DNA of 8,122 nt from an uncultured Bacilli bacterium. Its GTDB lineage: Bacteria; Bacillota_I; Bacilli_A; ML615J-28; CAG-313. This document shows positions 1-6,399 of this stretch, piece after piece. Made by a program: the position numbers and the translations under genes. Positions within the stretch are counted from its first letter, which is position 1. The number at the start of each line of letters is the position of its first letter. Below the pieces are notes generated by a model. It saw nothing but the letters and a program-made list of their open reading frames with translations, was not told the DNA's origin and searched no databases. Where the stretch lies: assembly GCA_947627685.1 (NCBI GenBank), contig CANQWZ010000058.1, forward strand, positions 1 to 8,122. Reading direction: 5' to 3'.

Positions 1-1
1 T

Positions 2-238
2 ACGCTTGCAGGAAGCGTTCTAAAGATGAATAAAGCAGTAGCTAATGTTGTTAAATTCTTGGATAAACCACTTGTTGAAGTGGTTAAAATGGCTACTATA
101 AATGTTGCTAAAAATCTTGGTGTAGATGATAAAATAGGTAGTATTGCGGTAGGAAAAGATGCAGACTTTGTTATTTTAGATCAAGAATTTAATGTAATTA
201 GAACAGTAAGAAAAGGTCAAGTCATTTTTGAAAAATAA
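2..238 (+). CDS. nagA: N-acetylglucosamine-6-phosphate deacetylase, C-terminal fragment (5' end outside window)
   Basis: This is the last 78 codons of a gene that enters from the left edge. The frame is open from base 2, so the ATG at 26 is internal and not a start. The first visible residues, TLAGSVLKMNKAVAN, match the conserved NagA block around LAGS. The tail has the amidohydrolase ending KIGSIAVGKDADFVILD, followed by a final strand and the stop. NagA is a cytosolic enzyme that removes acetate from GlcNAc-6-phosphate to give glucosamine-6-phosphate, feeding amino sugars to glycolysis or to cell-wall synthesis. The metal ligands and catalytic Asp lie upstream, outside the window, so activity cannot be judged. 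A hairpin terminator follows at once, so nagA is the last gene of its transcript. Another amidohydrolase is possible, but the LAGS block makes NagA much the best call. Confidence 0.9.
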   Translation, partial: TLAGSVLKMNKAVANVVKFLDKPLVEVVKMATINVAKNLGVDDKIGSIAVGKDADFVILDQEFNVIRTVRKGQVIFEK

Positions 239-245
239 ATCTTTA

Positions 246-278
246 AAAAACGATGGTTACTTTTATACCATCGTTTTT
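246..278 (+). terminator. Rho-independent terminator of nagA
   Basis: A 12-bp perfect stem, AAAAACGATGGT (246-257) with ACCATCGTTTTT (267-278), encloses a 9-base loop. The 3' arm ends in a five-T run. It starts 8 bases after the nagA stop and separates that transcript from the promoter at 291. Confidence 0.88.
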
Positions 279-290
279 CATACATAAATA

Positions 291-319
291 TTGTAATTTA
301 TAGCCATTTATGATATAAT
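291..319 (+). promoter_or_regulatory. Sigma-A-type promoter of the first ABC operon
   Basis: TTGTAA (291-296) is followed by a 17-base spacer and a perfect TATAAT (314-319). TGA just before the -10 makes it an extended -10 (TGnTATAAT). It lies 42 bases upstream of the start codon at 362, right after the nagA terminator. GAGG at 350-353 is the ribosome binding site of the first gene. No operator-like repeat is evident. Confidence 0.85.
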
Positions 320-361
320 GAACATAACAAAAATAGATAATTTATAAACGAGGAAAAGAAA

Positions 362-1045
362 ATGAAAAAAGGTAATATCTTAATTAAACTTTTAATTTGG
401 ATGCTTGTTGTGGCTAGTTATAATGCTATCTTATTTTTATTAATTGATGTAATAGATCAAGAAATACTTGCTTTTAAAACCTTTTGGTTTAGTTATATAG
501 TGATGATGGTTGCTTTAATAATATGGTTATTGGTAATGATCTTCAGTAAAACTACTAAACTAGGTGCTATTAGTTTGCTACCGACAATAACGCATATTTT
601 TGTAATGCTAATTTTCTTAATTACAACTTTTTTATGTTTCCTTGCTAAAAAAGTAAATATTAATATTGCTATAGTATGTGTTATCGTAGTTAGTGTTCTA
701 TATTTGATAACTGGTATTTTAACGGTGTTTTATCAAAAAAAAATAAGTTATAGTAAAACTTTTCCTGAAAAATTATTAAAAATCGAAGATGCTATTACTT
801 ATTTAAAAACACTCCAAACAAATACTTCTTTTCAAACTAACATTGATGAATTAATTAGCAATTTAAATACCTTAGAAACTAATTTAGATAGTGAAGAAAT
901 TAAAAGCATAGACAAACAACTACTAGAACATATTAGTTTTCTTGGATGTGAAATTAATAATGGTGAAGATACTAATGTTAATTATCATTTTGAAAAATGT
1001 AAAAAACTTTTAAAAGAAAGGATAGCTAAACAAGCTAAAAAATAA
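362..1045 (+). CDS. Four-helix membrane protein of unknown function, first gene of ABC operon 1
   Basis: The product has 227 residues. I do not recognise the family. The N-terminal half holds four hydrophobic helices at about residues 9-30, 39-61, 72-95 and 99-124, joined by short loops. The remaining 100 residues (about 125-227) are soluble, charged and mostly helical, with leucine spacing in 135-190 that could form a short coiled coil. The charge pattern suggests both ends face the cytoplasm. The start is supported by GAGG at 350-353 and the promoter just upstream. It lies 3 bases before the ABC ATPase gene, so the two are surely co-transcribed. Inference: it is an accessory or regulatory subunit of the ABC transporter encoded next, or a membrane sensor. 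It is not an obvious permease, because the ATPase already has a full-size partner downstream. Confidence 0.82.
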   Translation: MKKGNILIKLLIWMLVVASYNAILFLLIDVIDQEILAFKTFWFSYIVMMVALIIWLLVMIFSKTTKLGAISLLPTITHIFVMLIFLITTFLCFLAKKVNINIAIVCVIVVSVLYLITGILTVFYQKKISYSKTFPEKLLKIEDAITYLKTLQTNTSFQTNIDELISNLNTLETNLDSEEIKSIDKQLLEHISFLGCEINNGEDTNVNYHFEKCKKLLKERIAKQAKK

Positions 1046-1048
1046 ATA

Positions 1049-1759
1049 ATGCTAAAAATTGTTAATTATTCAAAAAGTTATAATAAAAACGTATATGCGG
1101 TAAAAAACTTAAATCTTGAAATTGAAGAAGGCGATCTTTTTGCTTTCATTGGTCATAATGGAGCTGGTAAAAGTACAACCATTAAATCAATAGTTGGTAT
1201 TTTACCATTTGATGAAGGTGAAATATATATAGATGGCATTTCCATTAAAGAAAATCCCGTTGAATGCAAAAAAAGAATAGCTTATATCCCTGATAATCCT
1301 GATTTATATGAAACTTTAACCGGTATTCAGTATTTAAATTTTATTGCGGACGTTTTTAAGGTTTCTACCGAAGAGCGTAAGCCTTTAATTGAAAAATATG
1401 CCAAAGAATTTGAAATATATAATGATTTAAACAATTTAATTAGTAGCTATTCTCATGGCATGAAACAAAAATTAGCGATTATTTCAGCATTTATTCATAA
1501 GCCTAAACTACTTATTTTAGATGAACCATTTGTAGGATTAGACCCTAAAGCAACATTTTTAGTAAAACAGGCAATGATAAAATTTTGTGAAGAAAAAGGA
1601 GCAATTTTTTTCTCAACGCACATTTTAGAAGTTGCTGAAAAACTATGTAATAAAATTGCTATCATTAAAAATGGCAAGCTAATTATCAGTGGTAAAATGG
1701 AAGAAATAACAAAAGATGCTTCATTAGAAGAAGTATTTATGGAGCAATTAAATGAGTAA
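1049..1759 (+). CDS. ABC transporter ATP-binding protein (ABC-2 export type)
   Basis: This 236-residue ATPase binds and hydrolyses ATP at the inner face of the membrane to drive the permease encoded next. Motifs appear in order: Walker A GHNGAGKST (35-43), signature YSHGMKQK (134-141), Walker B LLILDEP (154-160) with catalytic Glu159, D-loop GLDP (163-166) and switch His191 in STHIL. The Q-loop reads YIPDNPDLYE, so the usual Gln is replaced by Asp82. This IPxxPxLYExLT form is familiar from EcsA-like ATPases of Firmicutes. The C-terminal SLEEVFMEQL is typical of ABC-2 ATPases. It starts 3 bases after the previous stop. The nearest SD-like bases, AAAGGA at 1017-1022, are too far away, so translation probably depends on coupling. 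Its end overlaps the permease gene by 8 bases. Substrate unknown. Confidence 0.95.
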   Translation: MLKIVNYSKSYNKNVYAVKNLNLEIEEGDLFAFIGHNGAGKSTTIKSIVGILPFDEGEIYIDGISIKENPVECKKRIAYIPDNPDLYETLTGIQYLNFIADVFKVSTEERKPLIEKYAKEFEIYNDLNNLISSYSHGMKQKLAIISAFIHKPKLLILDEPFVGLDPKATFLVKQAMIKFCEEKGAIFFSTHILEVAEKLCNKIAIIKNGKLIISGKMEEITKDASLEEVFMEQLNE

Positions 1760-3335
1760 TATTTTCTTAATAATAAAAAATTACTATCGGATGTTTCTTT
1801 GTAAATTAGTAAAGAAAAAAGAAATAAAAATAACTACGATGATTTTTATGCTCTTTTTTGCTTTATTTTTTGCCGCTATCTTTTTAACCCTATCTTATGG
1901 TACTATTCAAATAGCTATTGATAGCGGTGATCCAACTATTGCTTTACCAAGTTTTTCAATTACAATTATAATGTTTTCGTTTATGCTAATCGTTACGGAA
2001 AGTAGCCCCACAAGGAAACACACTGATGAAGAAATGTTACTTTGTTTACCTTTTAAAAAAAGGGAAATTGTTATTGCTAAATTGATATATTTTTTCTCAT
2101 TTGATTTCATAGTAATTATCTTTTTGGTTTTACCATCATATCTTTTGTATAATATTATGGTAGCTGGCAGTTCATGGCTAATTTCCTTAAGAGCTTTTTA
2201 TATAATTATTTGTAGTTGTCTTTTAGCTAATGGTGTATCTAGTTTAATTAATGCCCTTTTTACTAAAATTGCTAAAAATTTCCAATATAGTGAAATTATT
2301 AAAAGTATTTTTAGTGTACTCATGTTAATTAGTTTTTTAATAGTTTATATGCTATTTATTTTTATTAGCCAAAATGTAACTAAAACAGTGGCCGTTTATG
2401 ACTTTTATCCTGTAAGACAATTAACCTCTTTTATTAAAGATGGCCTTTTTAGTGCCTTTTTAATAATAACGATTTTTTCTTTTAGTATTTTTATATTGTC
2501 AGTAATAATTAAAGCGCATAGCTTAGGTAAAACTATTAACGTATATAAGACTAAAAAATTAGATGTAAGTTATAAAGCCAAAAGAGTGAGAAAAAGTTTA
2601 TTTGGCAAAGAAATAAGTAAATATTTTTCTTCGCCGCTTTACGTAACAAATACTATTTTTGGCCCTTTATTTGTAATTATTATCGCCATCGTGATAGCTA
2701 TCATTGGTAAAGATTATTTTATCGATTTAATTCAAATGGTTATGGGGGCAGGATATGAAAATGGTGTTGTTCCAAGTAGTATTACAAGTTTCATTAACGA
2801 AAACTTTTCCACGGGCATTATTATTATAATTACCCTTTTAATAGCTATTGCTCCAACAACTTGCATTAGTATTTCGTATGAAAGAAATCAATTATGGCTT
2901 TTAAAAGCTCATCCTATTTATTATTATGATGTTTTTATTGCTAAAAACTTAGTTAATTTAGTTGTAACAAGCATTCCTATTTTCATTAGTGCTCTTTTAT
3001 TATCTTTAAGACTTGGTATAATCTATTTACCTTTTCTACTTATAATTCCCCTTCTTGCTAGTATTTGTTCAACTAACTTAGGCCTTTATATTAATTTAAA
3101 GCATCCTAAATTAGTTTGGGAAAGTGAACAAGAAGTTATTAAACAAAGTGCTTCCCTTTTAATTACCTTATTTGCTAATTTATTTATAGTAATTATTGCT
3201 ATTATTGGCTATTTTACCCTCAATATAAATGTTTATTTAAAATTAACAATAGTAATTATTTATTATTTATTACTTGTGGCTATTAGCACATTAATCCTTT
3301 TCAAAAAAGGTAAACTTTTATACGAAAAATTATAA
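1752..3335 (+). CDS. Large ABC-2-type permease, about 12 membrane helices
   Basis: The product has 527 residues and is the membrane half of the exporter powered by the ATPase before it. Hydrophobic helices lie at about 29-52, 66-83, 111-136, 144-168, 185-206, 232-254, 299-319, 353-375, 398-418, 423-446, 467-489 and 494-516. The soluble stretch at about 255-298 divides the chain into two six-helix halves. Features I associate with the large 'putative ABC permease subunit' family of Firmicutes (Pfam ABC_tran_2, from memory) are LPFKKREIVIAKL (99-111), SYERNQLWLLKAHPI (375-389) and the segment around LKHPKLVWESEQEVIKQS (449-466). Length fits that family. The start overlaps the ATPase stop by 8 bases, with GGAG at 1741-1744 as its ribosome binding site. 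No extracellular catalytic domain is seen. The substrate is unknown; peptide, antibiotic or envelope export are the usual guesses. Confidence 0.9.
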   Translation: MSNIFLIIKNYYRMFLCKLVKKKEIKITTMIFMLFFALFFAAIFLTLSYGTIQIAIDSGDPTIALPSFSITIIMFSFMLIVTESSPTRKHTDEEMLLCLPFKKREIVIAKLIYFFSFDFIVIIFLVLPSYLLYNIMVAGSSWLISLRAFYIIICSCLLANGVSSLINALFTKIAKNFQYSEIIKSIFSVLMLISFLIVYMLFIFISQNVTKTVAVYDFYPVRQLTSFIKDGLFSAFLIITIFSFSIFILSVIIKAHSLGKTINVYKTKKLDVSYKAKRVRKSLFGKEISKYFSSPLYVTNTIFGPLFVIIIAIVIAIIGKDYFIDLIQMVMGAGYENGVVPSSITSFINENFSTGIIIIITLLIAIAPTTCISISYERNQLWLLKAHPIYYYDVFIAKNLVNLVVTSIPIFISALLLSLRLGIIYLPFLLIIPLLASICSTNLGLYINLKHPKLVWESEQEVIKQSASLLITLFANLFIVIIAIIGYFTLNINVYLKLTIVIIYYLLLVAISTLILFKKGKLLYEKL

Positions 3336-3349
3336 TATTAAATCTTCAT

Positions 3350-3397
3350 GTAGGAATTTTTAATCTATTAATAGGTTAAAAGTTCCTGCTTTTTTTA
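3350..3397 (+). terminator. Strong Rho-independent terminator of ABC operon 1
   Basis: An 18-bp stem (3350-3367 with 3372-3389, three G-U pairs, no bulge) closes on a four-base loop TTAA and runs into a seven-T tract at 3390-3396. It lies 14 bases after the permease stop and isolates operon 1 from the secreted-protein operon. Confidence 0.92.
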
Positions 3398-3398
3398 T

Positions 3399-3440
3399 TA
3401 ATATAAACGTAAAAAAATTTTAGCTAACGTATTTATATTA
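3399..3440 (+). promoter_or_regulatory. Imperfect inverted repeat ahead of the secreted-protein operon; possible promoter/operator region
   Basis: TAATATAAACGT (3399-3410) is mirrored by ACGTATTTATATTA (3427-3440). The arms match except for a two-base TA insertion in the right arm, with 16 bases between them. The region lies between the previous terminator and the ribosome binding site of the next gene, where the operon 2 promoter must be. I see -10-like TATAAA (3402-3407) and TATATT (3434-3439) but no convincing -35 for either; TATATT would place the transcript start in the ribosome binding site. Such a repeat could be an operator, but in DNA this AT-rich it may be chance. Confidence 0.3.
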
Positions 3441-3444
3441 GTGA

Positions 3445-3450
3445 AAGGAG
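3445..3450 (+). promoter_or_regulatory. Ribosome binding site that fixes the start at 3459
   Basis: AAGGAG lies 8 bases before the ATG at 3459. The in-frame GTG at 3441 would put this ribosome binding site inside the gene and has none of its own. The ATG also begins a textbook signal peptide, so 3459 is the start. Confidence 0.88.
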
Positions 3451-3458
3451 AAAAAACA

Positions 3459-4118
3459 ATGAAAAAATTTTTAAAAATAAATTTTATGTTATTAATTATG
3501 GGTTTTATGAGCATATCAATTATGCATTTAAATGCGGCATCTTTAGCAAACACAGGTCACAAAGAATTTACATCATTAACCTTTTTGTATAATCCTGAGG
3601 CTAAATTACTTATTAACACTGATAAAAAAACATTAGAAGAATTAATGAATGGTATTAAGCGCAAGGCTTTTGGTTGGTCTATTAATTACAACATTGTTAA
3701 TTATCGTGTTGTATATGAGGCGGAAAGTATTTTTTCGCGTTCTAATAATACCTCACAAACCATTAATTTTACCTATAATACAACTTCGACGACACATAAG
3801 CAACTTACGCTTGGTGGTTCTAGTACAATAGGTATGAAGTTATCTGGGAAAATTGATACTATTAGTGCTACTTTAGATACTACTATTAAAAATGAATTAG
3901 GTTTTAAATCAGAAAAAACTTTTAAAGAAGATATTGATTTTTCAATTAAAATATTACCACATAAAAGAGTTTCATTAGTCGTTAAAGGTTTTGGCAATCT
4001 ATCAAATGGTGCTGCGAAAAATTATTTTTTAGGCATATGCCTTAAGAAAAAATATTGGGAAAGTGTTGAAATTTTAAATGAATATTATGAATTATACGAA
4101 GAAGAAATCCCGTACTAA
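3459..4118 (+). CDS. Sec-secreted beta-rich protein of unknown function, possibly aerolysin-like fold
   Basis: The product has 219 residues from the ATG at 3459. Residues 1-26 are a signal peptide: basic MKKFLKIN, hydrophobic core about 9-23, probable cleavage after LNA (24-26). There is no lipobox cysteine and no C-terminal anchor or LPxTG, so the mature protein of about 193 residues should be released. The mature part looks beta-rich. Residues 97-145 are full of Ser/Thr in alternating strand-like patterns (QTINFTYNTTSTT, STIGMKLSGKI, TISATLDTTIK). They are followed by DIDFSIKILPHKRVSLVVKG (158-177), which resembles the strand-Pro-strand exit of aerolysin-type (ETX/MTX2) modules. That likeness is my inference; the protein is short for that family and I do not recognise it by name. 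It heads a four-gene operon with a membrane-anchored exoprotein and an ABC transporter, whose gene order suggests they act with this protein or protect against it. Confidence 0.85.
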   Translation: MKKFLKINFMLLIMGFMSISIMHLNAASLANTGHKEFTSLTFLYNPEAKLLINTDKKTLEELMNGIKRKAFGWSINYNIVNYRVVYEAESIFSRSNNTSQTINFTYNTTSTTHKQLTLGGSSTIGMKLSGKIDTISATLDTTIKNELGFKSEKTFKEDIDFSIKILPHKRVSLVVKGFGNLSNGAAKNYFLGICLKKKYWESVEILNEYYELYEEEIPY

Positions 4119-5028
4119 ATGGTTTATTATTATAACATGTTTAGTTAGTTTAATTATTATTAGTATTATCGTTGTCGCTTTTTTAAGGAAGAAAGACTAC
4201 TATTACTATTTTGCGAAAGACGATGTTTATTATTTAGATAAAAGTAATCCTACTTTTAATGTAAGTATTTATAGTACTCATCAAGATGACTACTATTTAG
4301 ATATGACTTCAATTAATAGTGTAGTCTTAAAAAGTCAGGATCGTAAAGAATTTTATACTTTAAATTTAAATAAAATTGTCAAAGAACAGCAAACCGAAAT
4401 TTATCAAAACCAAACTTTTTACAAATATCGCTTCAATTTGATGTTACCACTTAAAGAGATTGATAATTTTAGTTTAGATGATGCTACTTTGGAATTAAAT
4501 TATATATCAGATGAAAGTTTATCACTAAAACTTGGAACCTTTATTATGTATGATAATTTAAATGATAGCCATTTAACAATTACCAAATTAAAAGGGGTAG
4601 TTAATACGATTGATAATTTACAAGTATTATGTGGTATGGGGATAACAATATCTAGCAAAAATAATGTAACGATTAAAAAAATAGAAACTTTAGATCAAAG
4701 AATTAATATTAATAATGATCAAATAAAAGTTTTAGAAAATAGTGATTATCTTAATGAAACTTTAATGTCAACGCTTTTACAAGATGAATATAATCCTTAT
4801 CATGTAAATACTACTAATAATTTAGACATTACTATTAATGATACCGAAAGTAAACATTATTTAATTCCTTTTTCGTATCAAAAGTTATTTAGCATTGATA
4901 CCTTAGGTTTTATTATTACTTACAGTTTAGATGGTATTATTTATCAACAATTAATTTATCCATTTAAGTTTTACGCAACTACTACTAATAGCTATGAAGT
5001 AATTAAATATGTGCCAAATAATCACTGA
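4078..5028 (+). CDS. Membrane-anchored extracellular protein of unknown function
   Basis: The product has 316 residues. Lysine- and arginine-rich residues 8-14 are followed by one hydrophobic helix (about 15-36) and then RKKD. There is no signal peptidase site, so I read it as a signal anchor with about 275 residues outside the cell. That part is rich in Asp, Asn, Tyr, Thr and Ile with strand-like patterns and has no motif, catalytic signature or repeat that I recognise. Two beta domains, about 37-160 and 165-310, are a reasonable guess. The gene starts 41 bases inside the upstream gene (ATG 4078; ATG 4087 is an alternative giving a product three residues shorter). Neither start has a good ribosome binding site, so re-initiation coupled to the secreted-protein gene is likely. 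Its last 20 bases overlap the ABC ATPase gene. Inference: it is an extracytoplasmic partner of the transporter or of the secreted protein. Confidence 0.82.
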   Translation: MNIMNYTKKKSRTKWFIIITCLVSLIIISIIVVAFLRKKDYYYYFAKDDVYYLDKSNPTFNVSIYSTHQDDYYLDMTSINSVVLKSQDRKEFYTLNLNKIVKEQQTEIYQNQTFYKYRFNLMLPLKEIDNFSLDDATLELNYISDESLSLKLGTFIMYDNLNDSHLTITKLKGVVNTIDNLQVLCGMGITISSKNNVTIKKIETLDQRININNDQIKVLENSDYLNETLMSTLLQDEYNPYHVNTTNNLDITINDTESKHYLIPFSYQKLFSIDTLGFIITYSLDGIIYQQLIYPFKFYATTTNSYEVIKYVPNNH

Positions 5029-5605
5029 AAATTTAACTAAAAACTATAAAAAAAGACCTATTTTTACTAATGTAAATATTTGCTTAGATAGTAGTAAATA
5101 CAATTTTTTTATTGGTGAAAATGGGACTGGTAAATCAACAATGATTAAATGTTTATTGGATGAAATTAAATATAGTGGTAAAATAAATAAGCATAATTTA
5201 ACTTTTTCTTATGCGCCAGAAGCTATTTTACTTCCTGAATATATTAGCGTTTATAATTTTTTATTATTAATAGCCATGGTAAAAAGAAAAGATAAACAAG
5301 AAGTAATTAAGTTAATTGATAATTATTTAAAATTATTTGTTATTGAAAAATATCGTTATCACTTAATTCATCAATTATCTAAAGGAACAAGGCAAAAAAT
5401 TATTTTAATTCAAGCCTTACTTACAAAAGCAGATGTATATATTTTTGATGAACCCTTAAGCGGTTTAGATTTAGAATCACGTAAAAATTTTATAGTGGAA
5501 ATAAGAAAACTTAAACGTAAAAATAAACTAATAATTATTGCTACACATTTTATTGATGAATATAAATTTCGTTATAAAAATATTTATAAATTTCCACTAT
5601 CATAA
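5009..5605 (+). CDS. Minimal ABC transporter ATP-binding protein (ABC-2 type)
   Basis: This 198-residue ATPase is shorter than the usual 230 or more. Walker A GENGTGKST (36-44), signature LSKGTRQK (123-130), Walker B VYIFDEP (143-149) with catalytic Glu148, D-loop SGLD (151-154) and switch His180 in ATHF are all present, so it should hydrolyse ATP. At the Q-loop position the sequence is YAPEAILLPE, so the canonical Gln appears to be Glu71. The chain stops 18 residues after the switch His, without the C-terminal extension seen in the operon 1 ATPase. Its signature and spacings also differ from that protein, so the two are not recent duplicates. The start overlaps the preceding gene by 20 bases and has only a weak SD-like GAAG (4996-4999). 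The permease gene follows after 9 bases and is the obvious partner. Export or self-protection are the likely roles; the substrate is unknown. Confidence 0.93.
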   Translation: MCQIITENLTKNYKKRPIFTNVNICLDSSKYNFFIGENGTGKSTMIKCLLDEIKYSGKINKHNLTFSYAPEAILLPEYISVYNFLLLIAMVKRKDKQEVIKLIDNYLKLFVIEKYRYHLIHQLSKGTRQKIILIQALLTKADVYIFDEPLSGLDLESRKNFIVEIRKLKRKNKLIIIATHFIDEYKFRYKNIYKFPLS

Positions 5606-5614
5606 GGTAACAAT

Positions 5615-6331
5615 ATGAAATTAGTTAAATTACACAGGAAATATTTATTTAGTAAAATAAACATAATAATTATATTTATTTTAGCAATCATTGCTTTCAT
5701 CTTTGCTATAAGTACCATTAAAGTATTTGATAGTGAAGTTAGCAGATGGATGAATAGAGTTTTAATATCGGAAAATTATGAGCAATCATATTTGATGTTT
5801 GTAAAAATCATCATTATTATTTTTAGTAGTTACTTATTTGGCATGGCTTTTAGTAGGCAAGGTGATAGTTACGCGGCCATTATTAATCCCCTAATTAATA
5901 AAGGTAAATACTTTATTACTAAAGTAATATCACTGATTATGATGTATACCATGGTTTGGCTCATATTACTATTTAATTATCTTTTGATTAATATATTATT
6001 TAATAAATGGTATTATTACGAAATAAATACGTTTAAAAATTTTCTTGACATTTATTTGCTTGGAATAGTTTATGGCTATTTTAGCATTATAATGATTAGA
6101 TTAATTAATAGTTCATATATTATAATTGTTGTTTTTGGTTTATATTTAATTAGTGAGTTATTATTAGAATATGATAATAACTTTATAGTGACCAAAATAT
6201 TAAATATGTTTTTTCCATCAACTTATATGGTAGAAGATGGTTATACCCTAATGTATGGTAGGTGGCATCTTATCATAATTAGTTTTTTATATACTTTAAT
6301 TGGTTATGTTTGTTATTTAAGAAAAGAATAA
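5615..6331 (+). CDS. ABC-2-type permease, six membrane helices
   Basis: The product has 238 residues with predicted helices at about 15-33, 58-78, 102-128, 145-164, 166-185 and 217-234. This is the standard six-helix layout of an ABC-2 half-transporter, which would dimerise and pair with two copies of the ATPase encoded before it. The stretch AFSRQGDSYAAIINPLINKGKYF between helices 2 and 3 is the cytoplasmic coupling region in such proteins (family knowledge applied by position). AAGG at 5604-5607 is the ribosome binding site, 7 bases before the ATG, overlapping the ATPase stop. It is the last gene of the secreted-protein operon. No terminator follows; only 15 bases separate its stop from the infC promoter. 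I cannot assign a substrate or a named subfamily. Confidence 0.88.
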   Translation: MKLVKLHRKYLFSKINIIIIFILAIIAFIFAISTIKVFDSEVSRWMNRVLISENYEQSYLMFVKIIIIIFSSYLFGMAFSRQGDSYAAIINPLINKGKYFITKVISLIMMYTMVWLILLFNYLLINILFNKWYYYEINTFKNFLDIYLLGIVYGYFSIIMIRLINSSYIIIVVFGLYLISELLLEYDNNFIVTKILNMFFPSTYMVEDGYTLMYGRWHLIIISFLYTLIGYVCYLRKE

Positions 6332-6346
6332 AAAAAGTTAAAATGT

Positions 6347-6375
6347 TTGACTAATTGAAGTAATTTTGCTATAAT
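6347..6375 (+). promoter_or_regulatory. Strong promoter of the infC-rpmI-rplT operon
   Basis: TTGACT (6347-6352), a 17-base spacer and a perfect TATAAT (6370-6375) preceded by TGC, which makes an extended -10. The predicted transcript start is near 6382, giving a leader of about 170 bases before infC. It is the best match to the sigma-A consensus in the window, as expected for a translation-factor operon. Confidence 0.92.
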
Positions 6376-6399
6376 ATAACTGAATTAAATAATGTAGTG

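Noticed and set aside
26..238. A 70-residue gene starting at ATG 26
   Set aside because: The frame is open to base 2 and the upstream residues continue the NagA LAGS block, so this ATG is internal to nagA.
1495..2110. Minus-strand open frames at 1495-1677 and 1907-2110
   Set aside because: They lie opposite the ATPase and permease genes, have no ribosome binding sites and no protein features; they are shadows.
3441..3458. GTG 3441 as start of the secreted protein
   Set aside because: It would encode the ribosome binding site AAGGAG as protein and has no SD of its own; ATG 3459 has correct spacing and begins a standard signal peptide.
3649..3997. Alternative + and - frames inside the secreted-protein gene
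   Set aside because: Neither has a ribosome binding site or features, while the main frame has a signal peptide and a perfect SD.
5026..5028. TGA as a tryptophan codon, mollicute-type code
   Set aside because: Reading through the TGA at 5026-5028 adds only four codons before TAA, and the tryptophans in the conserved proteins are TGG, so the standard code fits.
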